Below, in pieces: positions 33,666 through 34,429 of a DNA stretch of 34,429 bases. Where the stretch lies: assembly GCA_002067205.1 (NCBI GenBank), contig MVQL01000127.1, forward strand, positions 1-34,429, written 5' to 3'. The translations under genes and the position numbers were made by a program. The notes beneath the pieces are model-generated. The model was not told the origin of the DNA and searched no databases. It saw nothing but the letters and a program-made list of their open reading frames with translations. Within the stretch, counting starts at the first letter, position 1; every line of letters starts with the position of its first letter. This stretch comes from Pelotomaculum sp. PtaB.Bin104 (GTDB taxonomy: Bacteria > Bacillota > Desulfotomaculia > Desulfotomaculales > Pelotomaculaceae).

Positions 33666-33676
33666 GCGGTTTTTTT
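33652..33676 (+). terminator. Intrinsic terminator of the plus-strand polysaccharide operon
   Basis: AACCGCTT (33652-33659), loop CGTC and AAGCGGTT (33664-33671) form a perfect 8-pair stem followed by T residues to 33676. It is 174 bases after the last stop codon at 33478, so the operon transcript would run antisense through tRNA-Leu before ending. Confidence 0.8.
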
Positions 33677-33866
33677 ATAGACATTTCCAATATCTGGAGA
33701 TAGGGTGTCTGAATAAGGGCTTGGTTCTGTGGCCGAAATTTCTTGAATAGGATACAAGGTAAACCTTAGTGATATTATTATAACAGCAAAACAGGCTCTA
33801 CTATAATTATATATATTTATATATTTCATAAGACACTATAACAAAAGGATATGCGACTAGTATTCC

Positions 33867-33990
33867 GGCGCAACTGAGCGCAACATGACACAACTGCGCG
33901 CAACTTGACGCAACTGGTATGCAACTGAGCGCAAGTGTGAGGGAACTTGACACAACTTGTATGCAACTAATGTACAACTGAACGCAAGTG
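33867..33990. repeat. Degenerate tandem array, consensus near CGCAACTTGA
   Basis: Roughly eleven imperfect units of 9-12 bases such as GCGCAACTGA, GCGCAACATGA, GCGCAACTTGA and ATGCAACTGA follow each other. A higher-order duplication is visible: the stretch from CTTGACGCAACTGGTATGCA (33904) recurs as CTTGACACAACTTGTATGCA (about 33947), each followed by a GAACGCAAGTG-like end. There are no constant spacers, so it is not a CRISPR. Confidence 0.85.
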
Positions 33991-34081
33991 TTTTTGTTGT
34001 ATCATCATTATTTGAAAGAACATACAGGGGAAAGCAGTATATTTTAAGCACGAAAAGTAAAACAGTTCGGAGTTTTTGAGT

Positions 34082-34124
34082 TTTTTAGACACGATTTACA
34101 GGGTTTTTAGACGGGATTCACAGG
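34082..34124. repeat. Two 21-base direct repeats, period 22
   Basis: TTTTTAGACACGATTTACAG (34082-34101) and TTTTTAGACGGGATTCACAG (34104-34123) are 17/20 alike; each is followed by G. CAGGACATACAGGATT just after adds shorter CAGGA echoes. Confidence 0.8.
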
Positions 34125-34281
34125 ACATACAGGATTCCTATAATTTTATATTTCAAATTGGATATTGGTGTTGCTCAGTTGGTGTTTTCTTCTTTTGTTG
34201 TCAAATAGCCCTGCTCTGGAAGCCTTCTCGCTTCGGGGGTATTATAGCAAAATGTTTGATAAATATCAAATAGAAAAGAAT

Positions 34282-34362
34282 AAGAACTCAAGAACACAAG
34301 AACCCAGGGACTCAAGAACGAGGAATTCTCTGAATTATTATTTTTAACACGAAGACACGAAG
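34282..34362. repeat. Eight-base tandem repeats (AAGAACNC and ACACGAAG types)
   Basis: Five 8-base units run from 34282 to 34321: AAGAACTC, AAGAACAC, AAGAACCC, AGGGACTC and AAGAACGA. After 25 bases, two exact ACACGAAG units occupy 34347-34362. Both are purine-rich on the plus strand. Confidence 0.8.
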
Positions 34363-34429
34363 AAAGAGGTTTGCTGATGAACGGCGAATTTCAATAATGA
34401 AAATATTTACGTCTGTAGGCATATAAGAA

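Larger units (their letters stand above)
33679..34429. other. Non-coding, repeat-rich AT-rich region at the window end
   Basis: About 750 bases with no supportable gene; the short reading frames have no recognisable domain or codon pattern. It contains a low-complexity AT block (33800-33830), a degenerate 10-12-base repeat array (33867-33990), a 22-base-period direct repeat (34082-34124), an 8-base array (34282-34321) and a second small 8-base repeat (34347-34362). Confidence 0.75.

Noticed and set aside
33475..33690. A 71-residue minus-strand reading frame with AEWQTRGIQN
   Set aside because: It is a translation through the tRNA-Leu gene; the apparent conserved peptide is a well-known tRNA artefact.
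33867..33990. CRISPR array
   Set aside because: Units are 9-12 bases, imperfect and contiguous; there are no constant repeats with unique spacers and no cas genes.
33680..34429. Insertion sequence or integrase remnant beside the tRNA
   Set aside because: No transposase or integrase-like peptide and no duplicated tRNA 3' end could be found in the visible flank.

Overview
This window carries an exosortase (EpsH/PEP-CTERM type) surface-polysaccharide locus. The organism is most likely a planctomycete of the Phycisphaerae/Sedimentisphaerales kind. That is inferred from style, since there is no taxonomic marker gene: a PEP-CTERM tail of the form VPTPAA-hydrophobic-GWLRRR, a sulfatase-modifying-factor fragment, a large secreted beta-helix/Ig/LamG protein, and a tRNA with no encoded CCA.

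Layout. 2-145 is the C-terminal end of a formylglycine-generating-enzyme-like protein. 567-1238 is a small PEP-CTERM protein with its own intrinsic terminator. 1435-2088 is an EpsI-like exosortase partner. 2130-5771 on the minus strand is a 1213-residue secreted parallel beta-helix protein with three near-identical Ig-like repeats, a LamG-like domain and a terminal Ig-like domain. From 6226 to 33478 every gene is on the plus strand, with spacers mostly from small overlaps to about 120 bases, so this is probably one or a few long operons. A tRNA-Leu(CAA) follows on the minus strand, then about 750 bases of non-coding, repeat-rich DNA.

The operon reads: Wzx-type flippase; an FrhB-like iron-sulfur protein and a polysaccharide pyruvyl transferase; GT2 and GT4 glycosyltransferases; a second pyruvyl transferase and a second FrhB-like protein in mirror order; a Wzy-like polymerase; an O-acylation module (SGNH, MBOAT, SGNH); a GT2 glycosyltransferase; a CapK/PaaK-like adenylating enzyme; a GT4 glycosyltransferase; a CapA-like protein; a split Alg14/Alg13-type glycosyltransferase with a NodB deacetylase gene between its halves; and finally a more GC-rich block of sugar-nucleotide epimerase, exosortase fusion, Wzc-type tyrosine autokinase and priming sugar-phosphate transferase fusion.

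Inferred pathway: the priming transferase loads the first sugar phosphate on the lipid carrier; the glycosyltransferases extend the repeat unit; pyruvyl, acyl and deacetylation steps decorate it; Wzx flips it, the Wzy-like protein polymerises it, and the Wzc-like protein controls length and export. The exosortase, with EpsI, would process PEP-CTERM proteins such as the one at 567-1238.

Most noteworthy: the exosortase and the priming transferase, which flank the Wzc gene, both carry an extra N-terminal module that looks like a degenerate sugar-nucleotidyltransferase plus left-handed beta-helix. Also, the PEP-CTERM protein carries Cys and Gln motifs resembling an internal-thioester adhesin domain.
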